Source of the DNA: Tsukamurella sp. 1534 | GTDB lineage: Bacteria; Actinomycetota; Actinomycetes; Mycobacteriales; Mycobacteriaceae | Assembly: GCF_000312385.1 (NCBI RefSeq) | Contig: NZ_HE997626.1 | Span: 1,978,684-2,042,683, forward strand | Reading direction: 5' to 3' | DNA length: 64,000 bases | Part shown: positions 1-8,353 of the stretch, in pieces | How positions within the stretch are numbered: position 1 is the stretch's first letter | Layout of the letters: every line of letters begins with the position of its first letter | Made by a program: the position numbers and the translations under genes | The notes under the pieces: model-generated | Database searches by the model: none | What the model saw: the letters and a program-made list of their open reading frames with translations, nothing else | What the model was told of the DNA's origin: nothing

Positions 1-294
1 TGCGGTGGCCGTCATGTACAGCCGCTTGGTGCCGAATCGGTCTGCGGCCCAGCCTGTCACGGGGATCACCGCGGCGAGCGCCAGGGTGTAGCCGGTCATC
101 GTCCAGGCCACGGTGGCGGGCGATGCGCTCCACTGGGACTGGAAGGTGTTCTGCGCGACCGCCACGATGGTCATGTCCAGGATGGCCATGATCGATCCGA
201 GGACGACCACACCGGCCACCATCAGGACGCGACGGTCGAGGCCCTCACCCGCGTGCGGGATCTCGCTCTTGTCGAGCGTGTTCTCGGTACTCAT
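1..294 (-). CDS. MFS drug exporter, DHA2/EmrB-type (N-terminal part, cut by window edge)
   Basis: The first 98 codons of a major-facilitator exporter read leftwards out of the window. After a short cytoplasmic start (MSTENTLDKSE) come TM1 (VLMVAGVVVLGSIMAILDMTIVAVA) and TM2. The LDxTIVxVA motif in TM1 and the W(T/M)xTGYxLAxA stretch with WAADRFGTKR between TM2 and TM3 are typical of 14-TM DHA2/EmrB exporters. The ATG overlaps the stop of the upstream marR gene by four bases (ATGA), so the two are translationally coupled and the exporter is probably repressed by that MarR. Substrate is unknown. Confidence 0.85.
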   Translation of the reverse strand, partial: MSTENTLDKSEIPHAGEGLDRRVLMVAGVVVLGSIMAILDMTIVAVAQNTFQSQWSASPATVAWTMTGYTLALAAVIPVTGWAADRFGTKRLYMTATA

Positions 295-785
295 GCGTTC
301 TCTTTCAATGCGGTGAAGAAGGGGTTGTGGGGGATCAGCCCCTGATCGAGGATCTCGAGCATCACGTCGTGCAGCCGCGTCCTCAGATCGACGGGGAGCC
401 GCTCGGCGAAGGCCTGGATCTCACGTTGCTTGTCGGTGAAGCTCTCCGCAAGTGTTTTTCGGCCGATCTCGGTGATCGTCAGGTTCTTGATCCGGCGATC
501 CGTCGCGTCCTCGCGGCGGTCGACCATCCCGTGCTGGACAAGCTTCTCCACGTTCCGTCCGGTGGCGGCGACGGACAGTCCCAGATCCTCGGCGAGCCTG
601 TTGATGGGCATCGGCTCGTCGGTGACGTTGAGCTGGAGGAGGACGTGGAACTGGTGGGCCGTGATCTCGGAGGACAACATCGTGCCCAGGGTCTCCTGGG
701 TGACGTTGCACATGAGGCGGCCCACGAACTCGTCGAAGACCTCGGTGAGGGCCCCGGGAGTCACGGACGCGGGTGTTGCTTGCAC
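291..785 (-). CDS. MarR-family transcriptional regulator
   Basis: Winged-helix repressor of about 164 residues with the MarR pattern: dimerisation helices, the HTH region INRLAEDLGLSVAATGRNVEKL, and the wing VDRREDATDRRIKNLTIT with its DxRxxxLxLT-type basic hairpin. The longest frame begins with TTG at 809, but that codon lies inside the palindromic operator. A GTG at 785, 6 nt after a TATGGT -10, fits a leaderless start better and was chosen. It overlaps the following MFS exporter gene, so it likely autoregulates and controls efflux. The ligand cannot be inferred. Confidence 0.88.
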   Translation of the reverse strand: MQATPASVTPGALTEVFDEFVGRLMCNVTQETLGTMLSSEITAHQFHVLLQLNVTDEPMPINRLAEDLGLSVAATGRNVEKLVQHGMVDRREDATDRRIKNLTITEIGRKTLAESFTDKQREIQAFAERLPVDLRTRLHDVMLEILDQGLIPHNPFFTALKENA

Positions 786-791
786 CCAAAA

Positions 792-821
792 ACCATAACT
801 CTTGCGCAATCATTGCGCCAA
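792..821 (-). promoter_or_regulatory. marR-MFS promoter with MarR-type palindromic operator
   Basis: On the minus strand a -35 TTGGCG (821-816) and -10 TATGGT (797-792) are separated by 18 nt. The spacer holds a perfect inverted repeat GCGCAAT-c-ATTGCGC (804-818). A repressor bound there would block polymerase. The -10 sits 6 nt before the GTG of marR, consistent with a leaderless mRNA. Assignment of the site to this MarR is inference from position. Confidence 0.7.
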
Positions 822-877
822 TGAGAATGATGTGTTCTGTGTTACACCGCGTCCGCCGCGTGGGTACGGTCGGTGGC

Positions 878-1369
878 ATGACCGCTCTGGACTCCATCGC
901 CCTCACCACCCTCGACGGTGCGCCCACCTCCCTCGCCGACTACGCCGGCCGGGCCGTGCTCGTCGTCAACGTCGCCAGCAAATGCGGCCTCACGCCGCAG
1001 TACGCCGGCCTCGAGGCCCTCGCCACGCGCTACGCCGACCGCGGCCTCACGGTGCTCGGCGTGCCGTGCAACCAGTTCGCGGGGCAGGAGCCCGGCACGG
1101 CCGAGGAGATCGCGACGTTCTGTTCCACCACCTACGGCGTCACGTTCCCGCTGCTGGAGAAGACCGATGTCAACGGCGAGGGCCGCAGCCCGCTCTACGC
1201 CGAGCTGACCACGACCCCGGACGCGGAGGGCCAGGCCGGCGACATCCAGTGGAACTTCGAGAAGTTCCTCGTCGCGCCCGATCACGCGAGTGTGCAGCGT
1301 TTCCGTCCCCGCACCGAGCCGGAGTCCGACGAGGTGGTCGGCGCCATCGAGGCGGTCCTTCCGGGCTGA
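878..1369 (+). CDS. Glutathione peroxidase-family thiol peroxidase (Cys type)
   Basis: A 163-residue protein of the GPx/BtuE family, which reduces hydroperoxides in the cytoplasm. The peroxidatic residue is Cys36 in NVASKCGLTPQY (selenocysteine in animal enzymes). The other tetrad residues are visible as Gln70 (NQFAGQEPG), Trp125 and Asn126 (QWNFEKF). Cys82 (FCSTTYG) is at the place of the resolving Cys in thioredoxin-dependent members, so thioredoxin rather than glutathione is the probable reductant, as expected for an actinobacterium that uses mycothiol. ATG 878 was chosen over longer upstream readings because homology begins there. It is transcribed divergently from marR. Confidence 0.92.
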   Translation: MTALDSIALTTLDGAPTSLADYAGRAVLVVNVASKCGLTPQYAGLEALATRYADRGLTVLGVPCNQFAGQEPGTAEEIATFCSTTYGVTFPLLEKTDVNGEGRSPLYAELTTTPDAEGQAGDIQWNFEKFLVAPDHASVQRFRPRTEPESDEVVGAIEAVLPG

Positions 1370-1447
1370 CCGGATTCGGCGGATTCGTTCAGCGACACGC
1401 AACCTTTCGTCCTCGCGCGCGCAAGGTGTGCGGCTCACACTGAGGCC

Positions 1448-2146
1448 ATGAGCTCGCCGTTGTACGTCTCGGTCTCGTCACTCTCCGATGCCACGCGTGA
1501 GCGCGCCGAGTGGTTCACCGAGCAGATGGCGGACCGCGACGTACCCGTATCGCTGCTCGTGGCGCCCCGGCTCAAGGGCAAGTACCGGCTCGTCGACGAT
1601 CCTTCGACGCAGTCCTACCTGCGGGAACGTCGCGCCGCCGGTGACGCGATCGTGCTCAACGGTTATGACCAGGCCGCCACCAAGCGCCGCCGTGCCGAGT
1701 TCTCCACCCTCGGCACCCATGAGGCGAAACTGCGTCTCGCGGCCGCCGACCGGGTGCTCGAGGAGGTCGGCCTGCGGACACGGGTCTTCGCCGCGCCCCG
1801 CTGGAACGCGTCGACGGGTGCCCTGCTCGCGCTGCCCGAAGCGGGCTTCCGCGTGAACCTCGGCTACACCGCGACCACCGACCTCATCACCGGGGAGGAG
1901 GAGAGGGCCCGGGTGCTCGGGATCGGCGACGGGTTCCTCAGCGAGCCCTGGTGGTGCCGCGCGCTGCTCGCCCAGTCCAACCGGATCGCCCGCCGGGGCG
2001 GCGTGCTGCGGCTCAGCGTCGACGCGCGGCGGCTGGCGTCGTCCACGGTGACCCGGACGATGCTCGACGCCGTCGACCTCGCGCTGCACCACGGCGCGCG
2101 CCCGCAGGTGTACGCGTCGCGCGCGAAGGTGCTGCTCGCGGCCTGA
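1448..2146 (+). CDS. DUF2334/polysaccharide deacetylase-like protein
   Basis: A 232-residue soluble protein resembling the DUF2334 branch of the NodB/polysaccharide-deacetylase fold. Visible features are a beta-strand start (LYVSVSSLSD), a PVSLLVAPRLKGKY stretch, an AIVLNGYDQ segment (where deacetylases often have H(G)xxH metal ligands; here NGYD) and FAAPRWNAS, which corresponds to the conserved F.PP.W motif. The usual His-x-His metal pair is not obvious, so activity as a deacetylase is doubtful. No signal peptide. Function unknown. Confidence 0.7.
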   Translation: MSSPLYVSVSSLSDATRERAEWFTEQMADRDVPVSLLVAPRLKGKYRLVDDPSTQSYLRERRAAGDAIVLNGYDQAATKRRRAEFSTLGTHEAKLRLAAADRVLEEVGLRTRVFAAPRWNASTGALLALPEAGFRVNLGYTATTDLITGEEERARVLGIGDGFLSEPWWCRALLAQSNRIARRGGVLRLSVDARRLASSTVTRTMLDAVDLALHHGARPQVYASRAKVLLAA

Positions 2147-2162
2147 GTCTTGACGCCCGAGT

Positions 2163-2168
2163 TAGGGT
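2163..2168 (+). promoter_or_regulatory. -10 element (TAGGGT) of a leaderless transcript
   Basis: TAGGGT ends 6 nt before the ATG at 2175 and there is no Shine-Dalgarno, which fits leaderless transcription of the methyltransferase gene. The surrounding TTAGGGTAACCT also resembles part of an iron-regulator box, but only half of the 19-bp palindrome is present. Confidence 0.55.
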
Positions 2169-2174
2169 AACCTC

Positions 2175-2978
2175 ATGAAGGTGCCCGTCGAGCTCGGCGA
2201 CGTCCAGGAGACGCTCCTCATCCCGCTCTACGGGCGGGCGCAGGACGCCCGCGCCCACCGCAGCGTCCTCGGTGATCGCCGGGCGGTCGAGTTGGTGGAC
2301 GCGATCGACTACGACTTCCGCCGGTTCCGCGGCCCGGCGCTCGCCGGGTCGGTGCTGCGTGCGTCGATCTTCGACGGCTACATCCGGGACTTCCTCGCGG
2401 AGCACCCCGACGGCACCGTCGTCGATCTCGGCTGCGGGCTGTCCACCCGGTTCGACCGACTCGACAACGGTGATGTGCGGTGGTTCGACCTCGACGTCCC
2501 GGACACCATGGCGTTGCGCCGCAGGTTCTTCGAGGACTCCGACCGGTACACGATGATCGCCGGATCGGTGTTCGACGACGGCTGGCACGACGTGGTCGCC
2601 GAGCGCCCGGGGCCGGTCTTCCTGCTGTCGGAGGCCGTCCTGCTGTACTTCCCGGAGGCCGAGGTGCTCGACGTGCTCGGCCGGATCGCCCGACGGTTCG
2701 TGGGCGACACCCTCGCGCTCGACACCGGCGGCGCGATGATGATGGACAACCAGGAGCGCAACCCGGTGTTCCGTGCGGTCACCGCGCGGATGAAGTGGAC
2801 CTGTGACGATCCCGGCTCGCTCGCGGCCGCGGGCCTGGAGCTGGTCGATTCCCGGTCCTTCGCGCGGCCGCAGAAGACGGTCGGGGCCACCTGGCCGTGG
2901 AAGTACCGGATCCTGCTGGGCGCCATGGGATTCACACCCATGGTATCGGCGTACAAGGTCAACCTGTTCCGCCTCTGA
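2175..2978 (+). CDS. Class I SAM-dependent methyltransferase, leucine carboxyl methyltransferase (LCM/PPM1) family
   Basis: A 267-residue methyltransferase. Motif I is VVDLGCGLSTRFDRL (residues 82-96), followed by the acidic strand WFDLDVPDTM and the VFLLSEAVLLYFPE stretch. This order is characteristic of the LCM family (PF04072), whose bacterial members often methylate carboxyl or hydroxyl groups of polyketide or lipid metabolites. No neighbour supplies a substrate clue. It converges with the MatC-type carrier gene, the stops being 13 nt apart across a hairpin. Confidence 0.85.
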   Translation: MKVPVELGDVQETLLIPLYGRAQDARAHRSVLGDRRAVELVDAIDYDFRRFRGPALAGSVLRASIFDGYIRDFLAEHPDGTVVDLGCGLSTRFDRLDNGDVRWFDLDVPDTMALRRRFFEDSDRYTMIAGSVFDDGWHDVVAERPGPVFLLSEAVLLYFPEAEVLDVLGRIARRFVGDTLALDTGGAMMMDNQERNPVFRAVTARMKWTCDDPGSLAAAGLELVDSRSFARPQKTVGATWPWKYRILLGAMGFTPMVSAYKVNLFRL

Positions 2979-3000
2979 CGGCGACCCGGGTCACGCCGTC
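2977..3000. terminator. Bidirectional hairpin between convergent genes
   Basis: GACGGCG (2977-2983) and CGCCGTC (2994-3000) form a 7-bp stem; the interior ACCCGGGT is itself self-complementary. It overlaps the ends of both converging genes. There is no U-tract, as is common for actinobacterial terminators. Confidence 0.55.
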
Positions 3001-4376
3001 GGGACCACCAGCACCAGCCACGCGATGAGCGGGCCCAGCACGACGATCGACATGCCCCACTGCATGAGCCGGCGGAACACCATGTCCCGCTGGTCCGGTG
3101 CCGCATTGGCGACGACCAGCGCGCCGTTCGTGGAGAAGGGGCTGCAGTCGACCACGGAGCTGGAGATCGCGAGCGCCGCGATGAGCCCGACGGCGCTCAC
3201 CTGATTCGTCAGCAGGAACGGCACGGCGAGCGGGATGAGCGCCCCGATGATGCCGGTGGTGGACGCGAACGCCGACACCACCGCGCCGATCAGGCAGATG
3301 AGAAGCGCTGCCAGCAAAGGGGACCCGACTGCCGCGACTCCCTCGCCGAGCCAGTCCACCACGCCCTGCTCCTGCAGCAGGTCGACGTACGTCACGATGC
3401 CCGCGATGAGCAGCACGGTGCTCCAGCTGATCTTCTCGACCGCGTCCTTCGCGGAATCGGGGAACGCCAGGGTGAGGACGACGGCGATGCCGAGCGCCGT
3501 GAAACCGACGTTGAGATCGAAGCCCAGGGCCCCCACGATGAGCGCCGCGATGCCGAGCAGTGTGCCGGTGCGCTGCGCGTCCAACCGGGTCACGTCCCCG
3601 TCCGGTTCGTCGGCGCCCGGCGAACCGTCGCCCGCGCCGCCGGCCGGGCGGGCGCGTTGCACCTCGGCCGCGGAGTGCGGCTCCGTGGGCCGGGCGGCCG
3701 ACGTGGCGGCGTGGGCCGCGGTCTCCGCGTCGGCGCCCGCCGTCGCCATGACCTCGGGCTCGTTCCCGCGGGCGACCAGCTCGCGGCCGCCGAACGCGAG
3801 GAAGACGATCACGGCGATCGCCACGCAGGAGAGGAAGGTGGCGCCGAACAGGAACGCAGGGTTCCCCGGGAGCTTGTTCGACTCCACGACGCCGTTGGTG
3901 ATGGAGCCGAAGATGCCGATGGGGGAGAAGCTGCCCGCGGTGGCGCCCTGCACCACCATCATCCCCATCAGGATCGGGTGGATCCGGTACCGCGCCGCGA
4001 AGCCCGCCGCCACCGGCGCCACGATCGCCACCGTCGCGGGGCTCACCGCGCCGATCGCGGTGACCGCGGCGCTCACCAGGAACATCGCCCACGGGATCAG
4101 CGCCACCCGCCCGCGGACGGCGCGCACCGCGCCGTGCACGATCCAGTCGACGGTGCCGTTGTTCTTGGCCAGGGCGAACAGGTAGGTGACGCCGACGAGG
4201 ATGACGAAGAGATCCCCGGGGAAGCCCTTGAGCACCTCCTTGTCGTCGACGCCGAACACCGCCATGCCCACGATGAACGCGGCGACCAGGGCGAGTGCGC
4301 CCATGTTGACGCCGCGGACCGTCGCGATGAGGAAGACGACGACGAGGACGGCCAGCGCGATGACCTCGGGTGACAT
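2991..4376 (-). CDS. MatC-type dicarboxylate carrier / SLC13-like permease
   Basis: A 461-residue polytopic membrane protein with two halves of about five to six TM helices each, joined by a long charged, Ala/Pro-rich cytoplasmic loop (roughly residues 205-270). The N-terminus (MSPEVIALAVLVVVFLIATVRGVNMG) matches the MatC dicarboxylate-carrier N-terminal domain. Re-entrant-type sequences ATAGSFSPIGIFGSI and STTGIIGALIPL occur in equivalent places of the halves, as in ion-coupled anion carriers. The likely substrate is a C4-dicarboxylate or malonate, but this is a family inference. The ATG at 4376 has GGAAGG about 6 nt upstream. Confidence 0.82.
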   Translation of the reverse strand: MSPEVIALAVLVVVFLIATVRGVNMGALALVAAFIVGMAVFGVDDKEVLKGFPGDLFVILVGVTYLFALAKNNGTVDWIVHGAVRAVRGRVALIPWAMFLVSAAVTAIGAVSPATVAIVAPVAAGFAARYRIHPILMGMMVVQGATAGSFSPIGIFGSITNGVVESNKLPGNPAFLFGATFLSCVAIAVIVFLAFGGRELVARGNEPEVMATAGADAETAAHAATSAARPTEPHSAAEVQRARPAGGAGDGSPGADEPDGDVTRLDAQRTGTLLGIAALIVGALGFDLNVGFTALGIAVVLTLAFPDSAKDAVEKISWSTVLLIAGIVTYVDLLQEQGVVDWLGEGVAAVGSPLLAALLICLIGAVVSAFASTTGIIGALIPLAVPFLLTNQVSAVGLIAALAISSSVVDCSPFSTNGALVVANAAPDQRDMVFRRLMQWGMSIVVLGPLIAWLVLVVPTA

Positions 4377-4400
4377 TGCATACCCTTCCGAAGCGGATTG

Positions 4401-4412
4401 TGACCTAGGTCA
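4401..4412. promoter_or_regulatory. Perfect palindrome upstream of the MatC-type carrier
   Basis: TGACCTAGGTCA is a perfect 12-bp palindrome 25 nt upstream of the carrier's ATG. The position suits an operator; the regulator is unknown and is not adjacent. Confidence 0.45.
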
Positions 4413-4475
4413 TATCACGCCGGAAGGCGGTCACGAGGGACGTCCGCCGGGAGGGCGCCGGGGTGCGCCGCCGCG

Positions 4476-5123
4476 TCAGAACTCCGCGGAGGCCTCCGTC
4501 GCCACCCGGACGAGCTCGGCACCGTCGGGCGCCATGGCCGCGAGCCGGCCGAGGTAGATCCCGTCGCCCTCCGCGGAGAGCAGCGCGTCGTGGATGGGCA
4601 CCGCGGCGGCGGGCGCGACGGCCCGGAAGAAGTCGACGGTCTCGCTGATCTTGCACCACGGGGCGCTCACGGGGAGCCCGAGGACGCCGACCTGGACGTC
4701 CTCGGGGACGTGCAGCGCGTCGCCCGGGTGGTAGAACCGGGCCGGCTGTTCCTCGTCGCCGAGCAGCACCGACGTGTTGTCGATCTGCGGGATGTCCGGG
4801 TGGATGATCGCGTGCCGGCCGCCGACCGCGCGGGCGATCAGGTTGCCGATGCCGTAGTCGTGGCCCGGCACCGCGGCGATCCAGCGGCCGCCGCGGTCCG
4901 CGGCGGTGGTGGGGTCGGCGAACAGCTGCGCGCCGGGATTGGCGTCGACGAGCGCGTCGATCCGCTCGGGGTCGATGTGGTCCGGGTGCTGATGGGTCAC
5001 CACGATCGCGTCGAGCCCCGTCAGCCCTTCGAAGCCGTGGCTGAAGTTGCCCGGGTCGAACAGGACCCGGGTGTCGGACATCTCCACGAGGACGCAGGAA
5101 TGGCGGAAGTGGGTGAGTCGCAT
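4476..5123 (-). CDS. Metallo-beta-lactamase-fold hydrolase (UlaG/YtkL-like)
   Basis: A 215-residue MBL-fold protein. The metal-binding HQHPDHID motif ([13 protein letters not shown]) is intact. The N-terminus [14 protein letters not shown] is typical of UPF0173/UlaG-like hydrolases, and PIHDALLS supplies the C-terminal histidine. The start is ATG 5123 because longer readings add unrelated sequence that overlaps purS. CATACT ends 6 nt upstream, suggesting a leaderless mRNA. It is divergent from purS; the substrate is unknown. Confidence 0.85.
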   Translation of the reverse strand: MRLTHFRHSCVLVEMSDTRVLFDPGNFSHGFEGLTGLDAIVVTHQHPDHIDPERIDALVDANPGAQLFADPTTAADRGGRWIAAVPGHDYGIGNLIARAVGGRHAIIHPDIPQIDNTSVLLGDEEQPARFYHPGDALHVPEDVQVGVLGLPVSAPWCKISETVDFFRAVAPAAAVPIHDALLSAEGDGIYLGRLAAMAPDGAELVRVATEASAEF

Positions 5124-5207
5124 GGGGCCAGTATGCGCCGGTAAACTCCTTGATACAGCGCGATCGACACGCCGATCACGCGACGACGAACCGAGAGGGA
5201 GCCGCAC

Positions 5208-5447
5208 GTGGCGCGGATTGTGGTGGACGTGATGCCGAAGGCCGAGATCCTGGATCCCCAGGGCCAGGCGATCGTGGGCGCGCTGGGTCGCCTGGGGTTC
5301 CCCGGCGTCGCGGATGTGCGGCAGGGCAAGCGATTCGAGCTCGAAGTGGAGGGCGATCTGTCCGACGAGCAGCTGCAGCAGATCGCCTCGGACGTGCTGG
5401 CGAACACCGTCATCGAGGACTTCACCGTGACGCGGGTGACCGCGTGA
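5208..5447 (+). CDS. purS: Phosphoribosylformylglycinamidine synthase subunit PurS
   Basis: A 79-residue PurS, the small structural subunit of the three-part FGAM synthase (PurS-PurQ-PurL), step 4 of purine synthesis. The sequence [25 protein letters not shown] is the family signature. PurS dimers bridge the glutaminase and synthetase. A GTG start at 5208 is preceded by GAGAGGGAG. The stop overlaps purQ by GTGA, so the two are co-translated. The synthetase gene purL lies 29 kb away in this window. Confidence 0.97.
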   Translation: MARIVVDVMPKAEILDPQGQAIVGALGRLGFPGVADVRQGKRFELEVEGDLSDEQLQQIASDVLANTVIEDFTVTRVTA

Positions 5448-6121
5448 CCGCACGGATCGGCGTCATCACCTTCCCCGGCACGCTCGACGACGTCGACGCG
5501 TCGCGCGCCGTGGAGCGCGCGGGCGCCGAGGCCGTGTCGCTGTGGCACAAGGACCACGACCTCAAGGGCGTGGACGCGGTGGTCGTGCCCGGCGGGTTCT
5601 CCTACGGCGACTACCTCCGGGCCGGCGCCATCGCCTCCCTCGCGCCCGTGATGACCGAGGTCGTCGAGGCCGCGGGCAAGGGCATGCCCGTGCTGGGCAT
5701 CTGCAACGGCTTCCAGATCCTCTGTGAGTCCGGCCTGCTGCCGGGCGCGCTGGTGCGCAACGAGGGCCTGCACTTCATCTGCCGCGACGAGTGGCTCCGC
5801 GTCGAGGCCACGAACACCGCGTGGACCTCCCGCTACGAGTCGGGCGCCGAGATCCTGGTGCCGCTCAAATCGGGCGAGGGCCGCTACGTGGCCGATGCGC
5901 ACACCCTCGACGAGCTGGAGGGCGAGGGGCGCGTGGCGTTCCGGTACGCCGGCGGCAACCCCAACGGCTCCTCGCGGGCGATCGCCGGCATCGCGTCCGC
6001 GAACGGCCGCGTGGTCGGCCTCATGCCGCACCCCGAGCACGCCACCGAGGCCCTCACCGGCCCGTCGGACGACGGCCTCGGCCTCTTCTTCTCCGCGCTG
6101 GACGCGGTGCTGGCGGTCTGA
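5444..6121 (+). CDS. purQ: Phosphoribosylformylglycinamidine synthase, glutaminase subunit PurQ
   Basis: A 225-residue class I glutamine amidotransferase that releases ammonia from glutamine for PurL. The nucleophile is Cys87 in [11 protein letters not shown]; the His-Glu pair lies in the C-terminal MPHPEHATE. The N-terminal [14 protein letters not shown] is characteristic of PurQ. The GTG at 5444 overlaps the purS stop, and the stop overlaps the next gene's ATG by one base, so the three genes form a tight operon. Confidence 0.97.
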   Translation: MTARIGVITFPGTLDDVDASRAVERAGAEAVSLWHKDHDLKGVDAVVVPGGFSYGDYLRAGAIASLAPVMTEVVEAAGKGMPVLGICNGFQILCESGLLPGALVRNEGLHFICRDEWLRVEATNTAWTSRYESGAEILVPLKSGEGRYVADAHTLDELEGEGRVAFRYAGGNPNGSSRAIAGIASANGRVVGLMPHPEHATEALTGPSDDGLGLFFSALDAVLAV

Positions 6122-7401
6122 TGACCACGGGGCCGGTCGGGGCGGACGCAGCGGGCCTCTGCGCGTTCGTCGACGCGTCGCCGTCGCCGTTCCACGTGTG
6201 CCGGACGGTGGCGCGCCGGCTCGTCGAGGCGGGCTACACCGAGCTCGCCGAGCACGATCCGTGGCCCGGTCCCGGCAGGCACTTCGTGGTGCGCGGCGGG
6301 TCCGTCATCGCGTTCGACTCCTCGCACTGCGAGCACGGCGAGCTGCCGGCCTTCCGCATCGTCGGCGGCCACACCGACAGCCCGAACCTGCGGGTCAAAC
6401 AGCATCACGACGCGGAATCGGCGGGCCTCGCGCAGGTGCGGCTCGAACCGTACGGCGGCGCCTGGCTCAACTCCTGGCTCGACCGCGACCTGGGCGTCTC
6501 GGGCCGGATCGCCGTCCGCGAGGGCGGGCGCGTGGTGCACACGCTGGTGCGCATCGACGAACCGCTGCTGCGGGTACCCCAGCTGGCGATCCACCTCTCC
6601 GAGGACCGCAAGGGCGTGGAACTCGACCCGCAGCGGCACGTGCACGCCGTGTGGGGTACCGCCGGGGCCGGCCGGTTCCTGTCCCGGGTGGCCGCGTCCG
6701 AGGGGTACGCCGCGGACGACGTGCTCGGGTTCGAGCTGATGACGCACGACCTCGCCCCGTCGCGCACCGTCGGGTCCGACGGTGCGCTGGTGTCCGCGCC
6801 CCGGCTGGACAACCAGGGCACGTGCTACGCGGGCACCGAGGCGCTGCTCGGGGTGCGCCCGGTGGACGGCATCGTGCCCGTGCTCGCGCTGTTCGACCAC
6901 GAGGAGGTGGGCTCGGGCTCCGATCGCGGCGCGGCATCCGACTTCCTGATCACGGTGCTGGAGCGGATCGGGCTCTCGCACAAGCTGTCCCGCGAGGATT
7001 TCCTGCGCACGCTGAGCCTGTCCGCGGTGGCCTCCGGCGATATGGCGCACGCGACGCACCCGAACTACCCGGACCGGCACGAGCCCGGGCACCAGATCGC
7101 CGTCAACGGCGGGCCGGTGCTCAAGGTGAACCAGAACCTGCGGTACGCGTCCGATTCCGACGGGGAGGCGCTGTTCGCGCTCGCCGCCGAGCAGGCTGGC
7201 GTGCCCCTGCAGCGGTACGTGCACCGGGCGGACCTGCCCTGCGGGTCGACGATCGGCCCGATCACCGCGGCCCGCACCGGTCTGACCACCGTCGACGTGG
7301 GCGCACCGCAGCTGGCCATGCACAGCGCGCGGGAGTTGATGGGCTCCGCCGACATCGGCCTCTACTCCGCCGCCCTCGCCGCCTTCCTCGCGCCGGAGTG
7401 A
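6121..7401 (+). CDS. M18 family aminopeptidase
   Basis: A 426-residue cocatalytic zinc aminopeptidase of the M18 (aspartyl aminopeptidase/ApeB/PepC) family. Metal ligands and catalytic residues are seen in order: [31 protein letters not shown], and the C-terminal [10 protein letters not shown] and LAMHSAREL. The enzyme removes N-terminal, usually acidic, residues from peptides in the cytoplasm. ATG shares one base with the purQ stop. The association with purS-purQ resembles the mycobacterial arrangement and need not be functional. Confidence 0.93.
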   Translation: MTTGPVGADAAGLCAFVDASPSPFHVCRTVARRLVEAGYTELAEHDPWPGPGRHFVVRGGSVIAFDSSHCEHGELPAFRIVGGHTDSPNLRVKQHHDAESAGLAQVRLEPYGGAWLNSWLDRDLGVSGRIAVREGGRVVHTLVRIDEPLLRVPQLAIHLSEDRKGVELDPQRHVHAVWGTAGAGRFLSRVAASEGYAADDVLGFELMTHDLAPSRTVGSDGALVSAPRLDNQGTCYAGTEALLGVRPVDGIVPVLALFDHEEVGSGSDRGAASDFLITVLERIGLSHKLSREDFLRTLSLSAVASGDMAHATHPNYPDRHEPGHQIAVNGGPVLKVNQNLRYASDSDGEALFALAAEQAGVPLQRYVHRADLPCGSTIGPITAARTGLTTVDVGAPQLAMHSARELMGSADIGLYSAALAAFLAPE

Positions 7402-7402
7402 C

Positions 7403-8317
7403 GTGACGACGGCCCGGGAATCGGAGGCCGGTACCGCCGTCGGCGTCATCGGCCTGGGCGCCATGGGCGACCCCATGGCGCGGCACCTGCTGGACCACCA
7501 CGGCGCCGTGCACATCACCGCGCGCCAGCCGCGGCCCGATCTGGTGGAGGCGGGCGCGACGTGGCACGACGATGCCGCGGGCGTCGCGGCGGCCGCCGAC
7601 GTGGTGCTGCTCATGCTGCCCGACCTGCCCGAGATCGAGGAGGTCCTGGCGGGCGAGCGGGGACTCGCCGCCGGCGACCGGCCGTTGCTCCTCGCGATCG
7701 GATCCACGACATCGGCGCCCGGCGTCCGCGCGCTCGCGGACCGGCTGGACGGCGCTACAGAGGGCCGGGTCCGCGTGGTCGACGCCCCGGTCTCCGGCGG
7801 CGAGGACGGCGCGCACGCCGGGAACCTGTCCATCATGCTCGGCGGCGCCGAACAGGACTGCGACCGCGTCGCGGCGGCGCTCGCGCCGTGCGGGACCCCG
7901 GTCCGGCTGGGCCCGCTCGGCGCCGGGCAGGTGGCCAAGGCGTGCAACCAGCTCGTGGTCGCGTCCACGATCCTCGCTCTCGGCGAGGCGACGGTGCTCG
8001 CCGACCGCTCCGGCATCGACGTGCGCGCGATGTGGGAGCTGCTGGGCCACGGCTACGCCTCGTCGCGCCTGCTGCAGACCCGCGCCGAGAAGCTGATCAC
8101 GGGGGACGACTCCCCGTCGGGCATGGCCAAGTACCTGCTCAAGGACCTCCGTTCCGGCGCCGAGGTCGCCGACGCGACCGGCACGGAGGCGGCCCTGCTG
8201 CCCGCGGTGCTCGCCGCGTTCACCGAGCTCGTCGACGATGGTCTCGGGGATCGCGACATGGCCGTCACCCGCCGGTTCGTCGCCGAGCGAGGCGCCGGAG
8301 GCCCCGCGCCCGCGTGA
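7403..8317 (+). CDS. NAD(P)-dependent beta-hydroxyacid dehydrogenase (3-hydroxyisobutyrate dehydrogenase family)
   Basis: A 304-residue two-domain reductase. The Rossmann motif VIGLGAMGDPMARHL is at residues 12-26, the substrate-binding APVSGGEDGAHAGNLSIM segment near 122, and the catalytic Lys region GAGQVAKACNQLVVA near 170. This pattern is shared by 3-hydroxyisobutyrate dehydrogenase, tartronate-semialdehyde reductase and related imine reductases; the substrate cannot be chosen from sequence. GTG begins one base after the previous stop. Confidence 0.88.
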   Translation: MTTARESEAGTAVGVIGLGAMGDPMARHLLDHHGAVHITARQPRPDLVEAGATWHDDAAGVAAAADVVLLMLPDLPEIEEVLAGERGLAAGDRPLLLAIGSTTSAPGVRALADRLDGATEGRVRVVDAPVSGGEDGAHAGNLSIMLGGAEQDCDRVAAALAPCGTPVRLGPLGAGQVAKACNQLVVASTILALGEATVLADRSGIDVRAMWELLGHGYASSRLLQTRAEKLITGDDSPSGMAKYLLKDLRSGAEVADATGTEAALLPAVLAAFTELVDDGLGDRDMAVTRRFVAERGAGGPAPA

Positions 8318-8339
8318 TCGAGGTCTCCGCGCCGTCCAT

Positions 8340-8345
8340 TAGTGT
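8340..8345 (+). promoter_or_regulatory. -10 element (TAGTGT) of the cycA-like gene
   Basis: TAGTGT ends 8 nt before ATG 8354, indicating a leaderless or near-leaderless transcript distinct from the purS operon. Confidence 0.45.
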
Positions 8346-8353
8346 TGCGAGAC

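Noticed and set aside
2150..2180. IdeR/DtxR iron box before the LCM-type methyltransferase
   Set aside because: Only TTAGGGTAACCT matches; the second half of the 19-bp palindrome is missing, and the bases are explained by the -10 hexamer.
5884..8016. 710-codon minus-strand frame opposite purQ, the aminopeptidase and the dehydrogenase
   Set aside because: It mirrors three well-supported genes and its translation is low-complexity Arg/Ala/Ser sequence.
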